From contig NZ_CP022412.2 in the NCBI RefSeq assembly GCF_002222615.2, forward strand, positions 4,278,001 to 4,342,000: a stretch of 64,000 nt of DNA, given 5' to 3'. The translations under genes and the position numbers were made by a program. The stretch comes from Bacteroides caccae (lineage in GTDB: Bacteria > Bacteroidota > Bacteroidia > Bacteroidales > Bacteroidaceae). Below are positions 8,259 to 17,817 of the stretch, in pieces; within the stretch, counting starts at the first letter, position 1, and every line of letters begins with the position of its first letter. The notes beneath the pieces are model-generated. The model had not been told where the DNA came from. It saw nothing but the letters and a program-made list of their open reading frames with translations, and searched no databases.

Positions 8259-8552
8259 ATGGCACATGACTTACTGACAAGGGAAAGTCCGGAGATTATC
8301 CGCTTCTTCCAGGATATTGGACACATCACTGAACTCTTAAAAAGCAAACCGGACAGATACAGGCCTGTCCTGAACGGTGACAGGTATATCACCGAAGCTG
8401 AACTGTCCGAATCACTGAAGATAACACGCCGGACACTGGTTGAACACAGGACAACCGGACTTATCCCCTATTACCGGCTGGGAGGCAGGATACTTTATAA
8501 AGAAAAGGATATTATAAAACTGCTGGATGAAAACAGGATGGAAGCTTTTTAA
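8259..8552 (+). CDS. Small HTH protein (excisionase-like), second of pair
   Basis: 97 aa. It has the same architecture as its upstream neighbour: an N-terminal helical segment (ESPEIIRFFQDIGHITELL) and a HTH with wing (YITEAELSESLKITRRTLVE, HRTTGLIPYYRLGGRILYKE, KDIIKLL). Two tandem HTH proteins at an element edge resemble the paired excision factors of CTnDOT-like elements, so a role in excision or regulation is inferred. It is the last gene before the attachment site. A hairpin (arms 8569-8580 and 8597-8608, one mismatch) follows the stop. Confidence 0.75.
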   Translation: MAHDLLTRESPEIIRFFQDIGHITELLKSKPDRYRPVLNGDRYITEAELSESLKITRRTLVEHRTTGLIPYYRLGGRILYKEKDIIKLLDENRMEAF

Positions 8553-8844
8553 AAGCCGACAATATAGAAGAGAACGTCTTCGGGAATTTTCCTAAAGACA
8601 TTCTCTTCATATATATGCCGTTCATTCCAGTATAAATGAATACATTATAAAGTTTTCTGTAATTTTATCCCAATACTATTTGGAGGAATCGAACCTTTTC
8701 CATATCTTTACACCGTCAAAAAATGACAGCGATAAAGATTGAAATAATTGAGATTAGGTATATGGCTAATTCAATGGTTTCGATTTTAACGATATAATAT
8801 TTAGTGCTGTCTATCAGGACTTTAAAAACAAAGAACTTTGAATG
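8553..8844. other. Non-coding end of the mobile element
   Basis: AT-rich stretch without a credible ORF. It contains the hairpin just after the HTH gene and, at 8681-8695, TGGAGGAATCGAACC, whose complement GGTTCGATTCCTCCA looks like a tRNA T-arm on the minus strand. Terminal sequences for recombinase binding would be expected here, but I cannot point to them. Confidence 0.4.
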
Positions 8845-8868
8845 TTCGATTCTTGGTGGCACCACTTT
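8845..8868 (+). other. Probable attachment site: fragment of a tRNA 3' end
   Basis: TTCGATTCTTGGTGGCACCA (8845-8864) reads as a T-loop (TTCGATT), the 3' half of a T-stem (CTTGG), an acceptor 3' strand (TGGCACC) and a discriminator A. The five bases before it cannot pair with CTTGG, and no tRNA body precedes it. A tRNA with this acceptor would begin GGTGCCA, as I recall for Bacteroides tRNA-Phe. A terminator follows, as after a tRNA gene. The fit is an element integrated in a tRNA 3' end, with this copy being the truncated duplicate. The intact tRNA would lie left of the window. Confidence 0.6.
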
Positions 8869-8888
8869 TAAGAAAAGAAAGACGATGT

Positions 8889-8925
8889 AAATCTCTGAAT
8901 TTCAAAGAAGTTCGGGGATTTTTCT
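8889..8925 (+). terminator. Terminator after the tRNA-like fragment
   Basis: 11-bp stem AAATCTCTGAA (8889-8899) / TTCGGGGATTT (8911-8921), with G-U pairs, followed by a T-rich tract. It is probably the original terminator of the target tRNA. Confidence 0.7.
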
Positions 8926-8992
8926 TTTCCAAGAATAGGCAAAATAGTGGGATAAAGGGGGGATCAACGTAAGAATCTGAGGGCTTTCGTTT

Positions 8993-9946
8993 TTATGCAT
9001 ATAATTTAGCGAGTCTGTACAAGAAAAATGCTTTATCTCTTACTCCTCTGAACTGTGCCCTGAACGCTTTGATTTTAGCATTAAATGACTCTGCTGCTGC
9101 ATTGGTAGCCCTTCTTTCAAAGAAGTTTATTATATTCATATAGTACGTTTGTATCGAGCGCGCTACCCTTCCAAAGGTGAGAAACCCCGCTTTGTCTACT
9201 TCATCATACCACCTTGCAAGCCTTGTCAAAGCTATATCTTTAAACTTACACTGATGATAGATTGATCCTAACCGCATGGCCATATAATATCCTTTCTTTA
9301 TATCGGGATATTCTTTAAATAGAATCTCGGCCCGTATCCTTTGAGACTGAGTCCATAGAGATTCTTTTTTGTAAAGCAGATAAATACTCCTTGCCAGCAA
9401 CTGTTTTCTTGTATCTCCATTGGCGAAAACGGGCGCATGATACATCTTTCCGCAGGCCTTGGCGTAAGCTATCTGTATGGACTCTTCGTCCAAAGCCTCC
9501 CAGCGAGCTTTCACCCGCATCTCCTGAACCGCTTCATACGCTAATTTCTGTACATGGAAACGATCCGTAACCCGTTTGGCAGCAGGGAAGCAAGTCCGGG
9601 CAATCTGTTCCATATTGGGAGCCATATCCAATGTTATCTCACGCACCTGGTAGCGGCGACGACGCGAAAGTTTAAGCAGGACAGAGGTAACCGTGCAAAC
9701 ATCCGTACCTTTAATGATACCAATAATACTGCCTTTACCACCGTGAGTCTCTTTATTAATCAACACAGTATAGAGTTCTCCACGGGAAAGAGCCACTTCG
9801 TCAATGCAGACGTAGGCACCAATGTTCTTCTCAAACAGGAGCCAGTTCTCTGCGTGAGCAAGCTGATCCCAGTGTAGGTAATTACTTAAATGGTTGCGGT
9901 ATTGACGTTCCAACAAATCCCCGTCAACGCCATATAAAGTACCCAA
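8993..9946 (-). CDS. IS transposase, C-terminal catalytic ORF (ISL3/ISAon1-like)
   Basis: About 317 aa from a TTG; the frame is open back to about 9983, so the true product is probably made by frameshifting from the upstream ORF. DDE-type catalytic core: CIDEVALSRGELYTV with the first Asp, REITLDMAPNMEQIARTCFPAAKRVTDRFHVQKLA with the second Asp and the ISL3-typical DRFHV motif, and ATNAAAESFNAKIKAFR with the final Glu. All three acidic residues look present, so this ORF may be intact even though its partner is broken. Confidence 0.85.
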   Translation of the reverse strand: MGTLYGVDGDLLERQYRNHLSNYLHWDQLAHAENWLLFEKNIGAYVCIDEVALSRGELYTVLINKETHGGKGSIIGIIKGTDVCTVTSVLLKLSRRRRYQVREITLDMAPNMEQIARTCFPAAKRVTDRFHVQKLAYEAVQEMRVKARWEALDEESIQIAYAKACGKMYHAPVFANGDTRKQLLARSIYLLYKKESLWTQSQRIRAEILFKEYPDIKKGYYMAMRLGSIYHQCKFKDIALTRLARWYDEVDKAGFLTFGRVARSIQTYYMNIINFFERRATNAAAESFNAKIKAFRAQFRGVRDKAFFLYRLAKLYA

Positions 9947-9971
9947 TAACTTGCAACTGATCGGATAATTA

Positions 9972-10275
9972 TCAATATAGTTCTTTTAAAAAAGACGCAA
10001 AGTCTTGCGTCAAACGAGTACCCTCAGCCACCATACGCCAATTGCGGGAAATATACTCATTGCTGCTTTTCAAAATCCAACGGCGACGACGGAGGTTCAA
10101 AAAGACTTTCTTGCCACGAAGAGGAAAGTCTTGAACAACAACAGGCTCATAAGACCCTTTACTCTCTGTTTCTTGACCAGCATACTTCTCGGGGAGCTCT
10201 TTCCTTCACATCAACAAGATCAAAGTAATCCAAAGTTCCTTCTGGAAGAAAAAGGTGATAACCATTTAACTTCAT
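9972..10275 (-). pseudogene. IS transposase N-terminal ORF, frameshifted
   Basis: Starts MKLNGYHLFLPEGTLDYFDL at 10275 and hits a stop after 39 codons. Removing one A in GTGAAGGAAAGAGCTC restores a frame reading ELPEKYAGQETESKG...FLNLRRRRWILKSSNEYIS...LTQDFASFLKELY, which ends at 9972. This matches the 'ISAon1 family transposase N-terminal region' type. The total length (304 nt) is 3n+1, as expected for one inserted base. The overlap with the catalytic ORF would normally be bridged by a programmed frameshift near the A-rich TTTTTTAAAAG run. Confidence 0.75.
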
Positions 10276-10341
10276 AAGCAATTAATTTGGAGACAAAGAT
10301 AACAATTTATATATTTAACCCTCAGGGTTATTCATTGATCC

Positions 10342-10565
10342 TGAAGGGACTCAGTCAGAAAAGCGTCTTCCAACAGTAACATTCCCCTAAATCCCAGAAA
10401 TCAGCTATCATATCGAATGCTCCGATAGATACAGATCTAATTTCGTTGGGCATATCAGATATTTTCACACTGTTCCTGTTCTCGAGTATCATAGGCAGCA
10501 AAAGTCCTATTAAATGTTTCAAATATCAAATCAAAACTTGTATTGCCCAAAGATCTTATTTTCAT
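10342..10565 (-). pseudogene. Remnant of a GNAT acetyltransferase gene
   Basis: ATG at 10565 begins MKIRSLGNTSFDLIFETFNR and stops after 38 codons. A second frame downstream reads VSIGAFDMIADFWDLGECYCWKTLF before another stop. Both pieces resemble stretches of Bacteroidota GNAT proteins (N-terminal beta-1/alpha-1 and a mid-protein 'ISDFWDF' segment), with the middle deleted and the rest lost at the IS edge. The assignment is from memory of the family. Confidence 0.55.
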
Positions 10566-10607
10566 GTCCGCTTTATACGAATTACAAAATAAAACTTTAA
10601 TAACGGA

Positions 10608-11057
10608 TTATTGCTTTTCAAGACAGATATTAACTGCATTCATACCTTTCGTACCACGCTCAAGATCAAATGTCACAATGTTGTTTTCTACAATATTGCC
10701 AACAACATTATTTACATGGAAGAAATACTTTTCAACACCGTTAAGATCTTTAATAAAGCCAAATCCCCTAGCCTCATTAAAAAATTCAACCCTTCCTCTT
10801 AAGATAGCCGGTTCTTCCTCTTCCTTTTTGGGAGTTGCAATGATTATTTCATCGGGATTTATTTCCTCTTTTTTAATATCTTCCGTTGGAGGAGTGGAAG
10901 TTATCATTCCGTTCTCATCTACATAAGCAATCATATCTTCAAAGCTATTCGCTTTTCCCGACAATTTTTTGCTTTCTTTCTTCTTTAATTTTTCCTCTCG
11001 TTTAGCGAGTCTTTTCTTTTCATTTTCACGTTTACCTACTGTCATGGATTTTGCCAT
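10608..11057 (-). CDS. Cold-shock domain protein with charged N-terminal extension
   Basis: 149 aa from MAKSMTVGK; an ATG at 11066 would add three residues. The first 35 residues are a Lys/Glu-rich helix, then an acidic linker, then a C-terminal cold-shock domain (about 82-149). The RNP1-like motif is GFGFIKDL, with the RNP2-like motif YFFHVNNV. Cold-shock domains bind single-stranded RNA or DNA and act as RNA chaperones. It is downstream of a DEAD-box helicase on the same strand, a common pairing for RNA remodelling, though a terminator-like hairpin separates them. Confidence 0.88.
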   Translation of the reverse strand: MAKSMTVGKRENEKKRLAKREEKLKKKESKKLSGKANSFEDMIAYVDENGMITSTPPTEDIKKEEINPDEIIIATPKKEEEEPAILRGRVEFFNEARGFGFIKDLNGVEKYFFHVNNVVGNIVENNIVTFDLERGTKGMNAVNICLEKQ

Positions 11058-11099
11058 AGAAATCATATTTAATTTATACTTATTTTTAATGAATAATGT

Positions 11100-11133
11100 A
11101 AGAGGCTAATTTCAAAAAGTGAAATTAGCCTTA
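11100..11133 (-). terminator. Terminator overlapping the DEAD-box helicase stop
   Basis: GGCTAATTTC (11104-11113) and GAAATTAGCC (11122-11131) form a perfect 10-bp stem that contains the helicase stop codon. The minus-strand transcript continues into a T-rich tract. Confidence 0.6.
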
Positions 11134-12239
11134 TTGAGTTTCTTACCGGTCAACTTCTGAATATCATTAACCAGTTTACGTTCTTCCTGCGAACAGAATG
11201 TAAGTGCTGTCCCTGTATTTCCTGCTCTTCCTGTACGACCGATACGATGTACATACGTCTCGGGAACATCCGGGAGATCATAATTAATAACCATAGGCAA
11301 CTCACTTATATCGATTCCTCTGGAAGCAATATCAGTAGCAACCATAACCCGGGTTTTCCCCGACTTAAAATTACCCAATGCGGACTGTCTTGCCGCCTGA
11401 CTCTTATTTCCGTGTATAGCCTGACTACCGATCCCAGCCTTACCTAATATCTTAACAATCTTATCGGCATTATGCTTCGTACGCGAGAAGATAAGTACCG
11501 ATTGGTCTTCTGCTTTTTGCAAAATTGAAATTAATAATTGACTTTTCTCTTTCTTCTCTACGAAGTACACAACCTGATTGATAGAGTCCACAGTAGACGA
11601 TTTCGGTGTTATGTAAATCTTCACCGGATTCTTCAACAGAGATTTGGTTAAAGTAACAATGGTGTCAGGCATTGTTGCCGAGAAGAACAAGGTTTGCTTT
11701 TCTTTCGGAAGTTTCGGCAATATTCGCTTAATATCATGGATAAATCCCATGTCAAGCATACGGTCAGCCTCATCCAATACAAAATACTGAATAGTATCCA
11801 GATGTATATGTCCCTGATTCATCAAATCAAGTAGACGTCCCGGAGTAGCTACCAGAATATCAATTCCCTTGCGTAACATATCAACCTGCGGACGTTGATT
11901 TACACCACCGAAGATCACTCCGTGGCGAACACGGGTATATTTTGAATAATCGTCAATGCATTCACTGATTTGCAGGGCAAGTTCACGGGTAGGTGTCAAT
12001 ATCAAGGCTTTGATACCCTGACGCTTGACAGATTCCTTGCTCACGACTTGCAAATGTTGTATGATAGGAATGGCAAATGAAGCCGTCTTTCCTGTACCAG
12101 TCTGCGCACAACCTAATATATCTCTTTTTGCCAATGCGGCAGGAATCGCTTTTTCTTGAATTGGGGTCGGTACTGTATATCCTTTTTCTTTGATTGCTTT
12201 TAAAATCGGCTCGGTTATATTTAATTCTTTAAATGTCAT
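11112..12239 (-). CDS. DEAD-box ATP-dependent RNA helicase
   Basis: 375 aa from MTFKELNI (12239); the frame is open further upstream but this start fits the RhlE/CsdA type. Motifs in order: Q motif (GYTVPTPIQEKAIP), Walker A AQTGTGKT, Ia PTRELA, Ib TPGR, II DEAD, III SAT, then the C-terminal RecA domain with RGIDI and HRIGRTGRAG. There is almost no C-terminal extension. It unwinds short RNA duplexes. With the adjacent cold-shock and RRM proteins it forms an RNA-handling cluster. Confidence 0.93.
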   Translation of the reverse strand: MTFKELNITEPILKAIKEKGYTVPTPIQEKAIPAALAKRDILGCAQTGTGKTASFAIPIIQHLQVVSKESVKRQGIKALILTPTRELALQISECIDDYSKYTRVRHGVIFGGVNQRPQVDMLRKGIDILVATPGRLLDLMNQGHIHLDTIQYFVLDEADRMLDMGFIHDIKRILPKLPKEKQTLFFSATMPDTIVTLTKSLLKNPVKIYITPKSSTVDSINQVVYFVEKKEKSQLLISILQKAEDQSVLIFSRTKHNADKIVKILGKAGIGSQAIHGNKSQAARQSALGNFKSGKTRVMVATDIASRGIDISELPMVINYDLPDVPETYVHRIGRTGRAGNTGTALTFCSQEERKLVNDIQKLTGKKLNKANFTF

Positions 12240-12587
12240 AAATGTTGTTTTTGCTATATCTGAAAGTAAACCGTCAGAAACATATCTTATATAAATGTTC
12301 ACGACGAAGTCAATATTGATATAGACTTGTGATTATACTTATTAAACTTTGCTCTTTTTTCCAGAGGCTTGCTTGTATTACAAAAAAGTCTAATAAATCT
12401 ATTTTCAGAATGGAAAGTGCAGAACTAGAAATTTCCGATATTGCACACAAAAGAGGCAGAATTAGCAGAACTTAAATGTAAAATGATTTTTCGAATTCTC
12501 TGTAAAAGGGATTTCACGATGAATCATGAAACGGAAATAATTTATATATAAAAGCAGAAGACAGAATCTTCTGCTTTTATCCGGGTA
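12240..12587. other. Leader region of the helicase gene and RRM gene terminator
   Basis: About 350 bp without a credible ORF. It holds the RRM gene terminator (12549-12581) and a long AT-rich stretch that probably serves as promoter and 5' leader of the minus-strand helicase. No clear TAnnTTTG element was found on the minus strand. Long leaders are usual for cold-responsive RNA-helicase genes. Confidence 0.4.
12549..12581 (-). terminator. Terminator of the RRM protein gene
   Basis: Hairpin with arms AAAAGCAGAAGA (12551-12562) and TCTTCTGCTTTT (12568-12579). On the minus strand it is followed by an AT-rich tail. It lies just past the RRM gene stop. Confidence 0.8.
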
Positions 12588-12887
12588 TTAATATCTTCTG
12601 GAGTTATTATAACCACCACGACCACCACCGTGAGACGGTCTTTCAGTGCGAGGGCGTGCAACGCTTACTGAAATAACCTTCTGGTCATATTCAACGCCAT
12701 TCAATTCGTCAATTGCTTTTTGTCCTTCTGTATCATTCGGCATTTCTACGAAAGCAAATCCTCTGGATCTACCAGATTCTCTATCAAAAATAACCTTAGC
12801 AGAAGATACTTCTCCAAACTCTGCAAATAAATTTGTTAAGTCAGCATCATTTGTGCCATAACTTAAACCTGAAATGTAAATGTTCAT
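12588..12887 (-). CDS. rbpB: RRM RNA-binding protein (RbpB-like)
   Basis: 99 aa: one RNA-recognition motif at residues 1-78 and a short Arg/Gly-rich tail (GGGRGGYNNSRR). RNP2 is IYISGL (residues 3-8) and RNP1 is RGFAFVEM (about 43-50). Bacteroidota lack a recognised Hfq, and RRM proteins of this size bind many cellular RNAs. B. thetaiotaomicron BT_1887 (RbpB) is reported to bind paralogous small RNAs that affect polysaccharide utilisation. The symbol is given because of the length, the motifs and the DEAD/cold-shock neighbourhood, but it rests on memory. A CAAAGATA (minus TATCTTTG) at 13015-13022 puts the start about 120 bp upstream, leaving a long leader. Confidence 0.85.
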   Translation of the reverse strand: MNIYISGLSYGTNDADLTNLFAEFGEVSSAKVIFDRESGRSRGFAFVEMPNDTEGQKAIDELNGVEYDQKVISVSVARPRTERPSHGGGRGGYNNSRRY

Positions 12888-13203
12888 CTAAAAATTTTAT
12901 TAAAATAAATACTATTTTGGAGTGAGGAGGATAATTACAGAAGAGGACTACTTGCTAATAATATATTAAAAAGAAGAACTACACAATAATAATTCGTAAC
13001 TCAAACTCTGGGAACAAAGATAATGTAATAAATCAGAAAAATACGTTTATATTCATTCTTTTTCGGAAGAAAGACGATAATTATCATTTATTAGCACACC
13101 ATTCACCCTAAATCGGTGAAATACACAATTTCGTCTCTCATTCTTGATATTCTCTCGCAATATATCTACTTTTGTCTTTGTATAACTTATTAAGGGGCAC
13201 CTC
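12888..13203. other. Divergent promoter gap (rbpB-like / ung)
   Basis: 316 bp. It contains a minus-strand TATCTTTG (13015-13022) for the RRM gene and a plus-strand TACTTTTG (13167-13174) for ung. No other ORF or repeat was seen. Confidence 0.5.
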
Positions 13204-13866
13204 ATGAATGTCAGAATAGAACAAAGTTGGAAACAGCAATTACAAGAAGAATTTGATAAACCATACTTCGAAAAGTTGGTTACATTCGTCAAAGATGAAT
13301 ATAAACGGGCACACGTCCTCCCTCTCGGACATCAGATTTTTCATATATTCAATTCCTGTCCCTTCGAAAAAGTAAAAGTAGTTATCCTTGGACAAGACCC
13401 TTATCCCAATCCCGGACAATATTACGGAGTCTGTTTTTCTGTACCTGAGGGAGTAGCTATCCCCGGTTCACTAAACAACATATTCAAAGAGATACATCAA
13501 GACCTGGGAAAACCAATTCCTGCTTCCGGTAACCTGGATCGCTGGGTTGCCCAAGGCGTATTCCCGCTAAACTCTGTTCTTACCGTACGAGCGCACGAAA
13601 CCGGTTCTCATCGAAATATGGGCTGGGAAATCTTCACAGACGCAGTTATCAGGAAACTTAGTGAAAAGCGAGAGAATCTGATATTTATGCTTTGGGGAAA
13701 TTATGCGAAAGAGAAACTATCTTTGATAGATACTAGCAAACATCTGGTACTGACCAGCGTTCATCCTTCTCCCCGTTCTGCCGAATATGGTTTCTTCGGT
13801 TGCAAACACTTCAGCAAAGCCAATGCTTTTTTGCGTAGTAAGGGAATAGAAGAAATTGATTGGTAA
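13204..13866 (+). CDS. ung: Uracil-DNA glycosylase
   Basis: 220 aa, normal for family 1 UDG. It excises uracil from DNA to start base-excision repair. Motif A is GQDPYPNPGQYYGVCFSV (about residues 60-78), with the catalytic Asp; the canonical GQDPYH has Pro in place of His here. The motif B loop is HPSPRSAEYGFFGCKHFSKAN (about 186-206) with the DNA-probing His. A plus-strand TACTTTTG (13167-13174) lies 30 bp upstream of the ATG. Single gene, not obviously in an operon. Confidence 0.95.
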   Translation: MNVRIEQSWKQQLQEEFDKPYFEKLVTFVKDEYKRAHVLPLGHQIFHIFNSCPFEKVKVVILGQDPYPNPGQYYGVCFSVPEGVAIPGSLNNIFKEIHQDLGKPIPASGNLDRWVAQGVFPLNSVLTVRAHETGSHRNMGWEIFTDAVIRKLSEKRENLIFMLWGNYAKEKLSLIDTSKHLVLTSVHPSPRSAEYGFFGCKHFSKANAFLRSKGIEEIDW

Positions 13867-13912
13867 ATAAATATCTTCTCAAAATATACTATCAACGTTC
13901 AAAACATTCACC

Positions 13913-14238
13913 ATGAATAAATCAAACGATATTACCCGGGAAGAATGTGGGCCAAACAATGCCTTTTTGCTACTGACATTGATTACACCATGTTGAAACG
14001 GGATCAATCTGCCCTCAAACAGCGGAACGACTATTCCAACATTTACAGTTTCCGTATACTCAATGCCAGGCAACAATATATACGTGTCACCAGCCGACAT
14101 CAAGTTTTGAAGCAAGACCATAACGGCAAAGCATGGCTCGTAATAGGTAACCGTGAATATGTATTCAAGGCTTCTTCCAAACTTACATATTTTCCTACCG
14201 TTGTAAAATTAAACACCATAAGAACAATAAAGATATGA
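13913..14238 (+). pseudogene. Remnant of a PAS/LuxR-type regulator
   Basis: ATG 13913 gives a short ORF that stops; a second frame (13945-14238) encodes DYSNIYSFRILNARQQYIRV and VLKQDHNGKAWLVIG. This resembles the PAS core of short Bacteroides LuxR-type regulators (Y-D-F-R-I-L-N-A-R-x-x-Y-I-R-V). The segment after WLVIG is unlike the family, and the C-terminal HTH is missing, which suggests deletion. It lies 43 bp upstream of the TPR regulator gene. Confidence 0.5.
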
Positions 14239-14281
14239 CGATTCCATACTAAACTCGAAATATTTTTATTACATTCACAGC

Positions 14282-15937
14282 ATGAAATGCAGAATTATAC
14301 TCGAACTATTAGCAATTCTCTTTTTTACAGGATGTTATAACAGAGAACAGATTTCCCGGCTTGACGAGGCGGAAGCACTGATACAAAATAAGCCGGATAG
14401 TGCCTTAACAATATTACAACAACTCAAATCGGAAGGTAGCCAGGCTGAACAGGCCAAGTATGCGTTGCTTTATTCAGAGGCTTTAGACAAGAATCATATC
14501 AAAGCAACAAATGATTCGCTGATTCGTCGGGCTTGGGAGTATTACAAACATCATCCCAAAGATTTACGCCGTCAATGCAAAACCCTCTATTATTGGGGAA
14601 AAGTCAAACTGCGTGCAGGAGACAAGCCGGGAGCGTTACGCCTTTATCTGAAAGTTGAAGAGAAACTGAAAGATACCAATGAGCCTTATTATGCGGGGCT
14701 TTTATACAGTCAAATCGGTGAAGTGTATTATGACCAGATGAACTATAGCCGGGCTTATCATTATTTTCGTGAAGCTCGCAATAACTTCCGGCAGTCTGAT
14801 AACACTCGCGAAGAAACAGAAGCAACTCTCGATATGGCAGCCGCAACTTTCAATTCGAAAGATATGGAGAAAGCCATGCGGCTCTATTCTGCCGCACTCG
14901 ATTTGGCCGATGAACACAAGTTCGATAAGTTAGCCAAAGCCAGTCTCACCAATCTTGCTTCTCTCTATGTAGTGTCAGGCAAGAAACAAATTCCTCATGA
15001 CCTGCTGCAACGTATCGAACTTTCTGCCCGGCAAGATACGCTCTACGGATATCATACATTAGTAGATGCGAATCTACTGAAAAACCGTATAGACAGCGCA
15101 CGCTACTATCTGGCACTTGCAGAAGCACATTCTACCGATATTCGTGACATCGCAGACCTGCAATACACCGCTTATCGGATTGAAGCGCAGGCCAGAAACT
15201 TCGAGAAAGCAACTGAGAAGATACATCATTATATCTATCTGACTGACTCTCTGACACGCTCGAATATGCAATTCTCCGCCGGTATGGTGGAACGTGACTA
15301 TTTCAAGGAACGCTCCAACTTTGCCGAATACCGGATGAAGAACCGTACTATCTGGGAGATTGCCGTAGCAACCGTAATTTTTCTGATATTAGGGGTAGCA
15401 TACTACATCATCCGTCAACGTCTGCGCCTGCAACGTGAACGTACCGACCACTACCTGCTATTGGCGGAAGAAGCCAACTTCCAATACAAAACCCTGACGG
15501 AACACATGGAAGGACAGCGCAATGCGGAAAGCCATTTAAAAGGTTTGATAGCTTCACGCTTTGACATCATTGACAAACTGGGAAAGACTTACTATGAACG
15601 TGAGAATACTGCATCACAACAGGCTGCCATGTTCCACGAAGTGAAACAGATTATCACCGATTTTGCGGAAAACAATGAAATGCTGCAAGAGCTGGAACTT
15701 ATCGTAAATACCTGCCATGATAATGCTATGGAGAAGCTGCGGAATGATTTTCCGTCAATGAAAGAAGCTGACATACGGCTGCTTTGTTATATTTTTGTAG
15801 GTTTCTCTCCACAAGTAATCAGTTTGTTTATGAAAGATATGGTAGCTAATGTATATGCTCGCAAGTCACGGCTCAAATCACGTATCAAATCGGCAGAAAC
15901 AGCCAATAAGGAGTTGTTTTTAGCACTTTTCGGATAG
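14282..15937 (+). CDS. TPR lipoprotein with membrane helix and HTH-like C-terminus
   Basis: 551 aa. SPII signal with lipobox LFFTGC (Cys about 19). Tetratricopeptide repeats cover about residues 25-320 (for example YYAGLLYSQIGEVYYDQMNYSRAYHYFREARNNF). A transmembrane helix follows (about 358-375, IAVATVIFLILGVAYYII), then a coiled-coil and a C-terminal segment LLCYIFVGFSPQVISLFMKD...VYARKSRLKSRI that looks like the LuxR-type HTH of Bacteroides TPR regulators. If so it is a membrane-spanning one-component regulator. It lies 163 bp upstream of two surface lipoproteins that it could control; that link is inferred from position. Confidence 0.75.
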   Translation: MKCRIILELLAILFFTGCYNREQISRLDEAEALIQNKPDSALTILQQLKSEGSQAEQAKYALLYSEALDKNHIKATNDSLIRRAWEYYKHHPKDLRRQCKTLYYWGKVKLRAGDKPGALRLYLKVEEKLKDTNEPYYAGLLYSQIGEVYYDQMNYSRAYHYFREARNNFRQSDNTREETEATLDMAAATFNSKDMEKAMRLYSAALDLADEHKFDKLAKASLTNLASLYVVSGKKQIPHDLLQRIELSARQDTLYGYHTLVDANLLKNRIDSARYYLALAEAHSTDIRDIADLQYTAYRIEAQARNFEKATEKIHHYIYLTDSLTRSNMQFSAGMVERDYFKERSNFAEYRMKNRTIWEIAVATVIFLILGVAYYIIRQRLRLQRERTDHYLLLAEEANFQYKTLTEHMEGQRNAESHLKGLIASRFDIIDKLGKTYYERENTASQQAAMFHEVKQIITDFAENNEMLQELELIVNTCHDNAMEKLRNDFPSMKEADIRLLCYIFVGFSPQVISLFMKDMVANVYARKSRLKSRIKSAETANKELFLALFG

Positions 15938-16024
15938 GTGTTAGACCTGTGTTAGAAATCTCAGAATACATCTTTTACAACTCATTGAATATCAGCATAT
16001 TTTAAATTAGAGTGTTAGATTTGA

Positions 16025-16069
16025 AAGATTGCATCATAACCCATATTTGATGCAATCTTACTACTTTTG
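16025..16069 (+). promoter_or_regulatory. 12-bp operator-like inverted repeat at a -7 element
   Basis: AAGATTGCATCA (16025-16036) and TGATGCAATCTT (16048-16059) are perfect inverted repeats with an 11-bp gap. TACTTTTG (16062-16069) follows 2 bp later and fits the Bacteroidota -7 element, so the palindrome covers the -33 region. It sits ahead of the lipoprotein/BspA pair. Confidence 0.7.
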
Positions 16070-16100
16070 TATTCGAAAAATTAGAAAAAAAGAAAAGATT

Positions 16101-17803
<1,703 letters not shown>

Positions 17804-17817
17804 TAATTCTCTGATTT

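Larger units (their letters stand above)
8961..10341 (-). mobile_element. Insertion sequence, ISL3/ISAon1-like, about 1.38 kb
   Basis: A two-ORF transposase region is bounded by imperfect 25-bp terminal inverted repeats: 8961-8985 (GGATCAACGTAAGAATCTGA...) and the complement of 10317-10341 (GGATCAATGAATAACCCTGA...), 18 of 25 positions identical. The flanks TAAAGGG / TGAAGGG may be a decayed target duplication, but this is not certain. The IS sits 90 bp outside the tRNA-like attachment fragment and abuts a broken acetyltransferase gene, so it inserted in or beside that gene. Confidence 0.8.

Noticed and set aside
8845..8868. Complete tRNA gene
   Set aside because: No D-arm or anticodon arm precedes the T-loop, and the T-stem cannot close.
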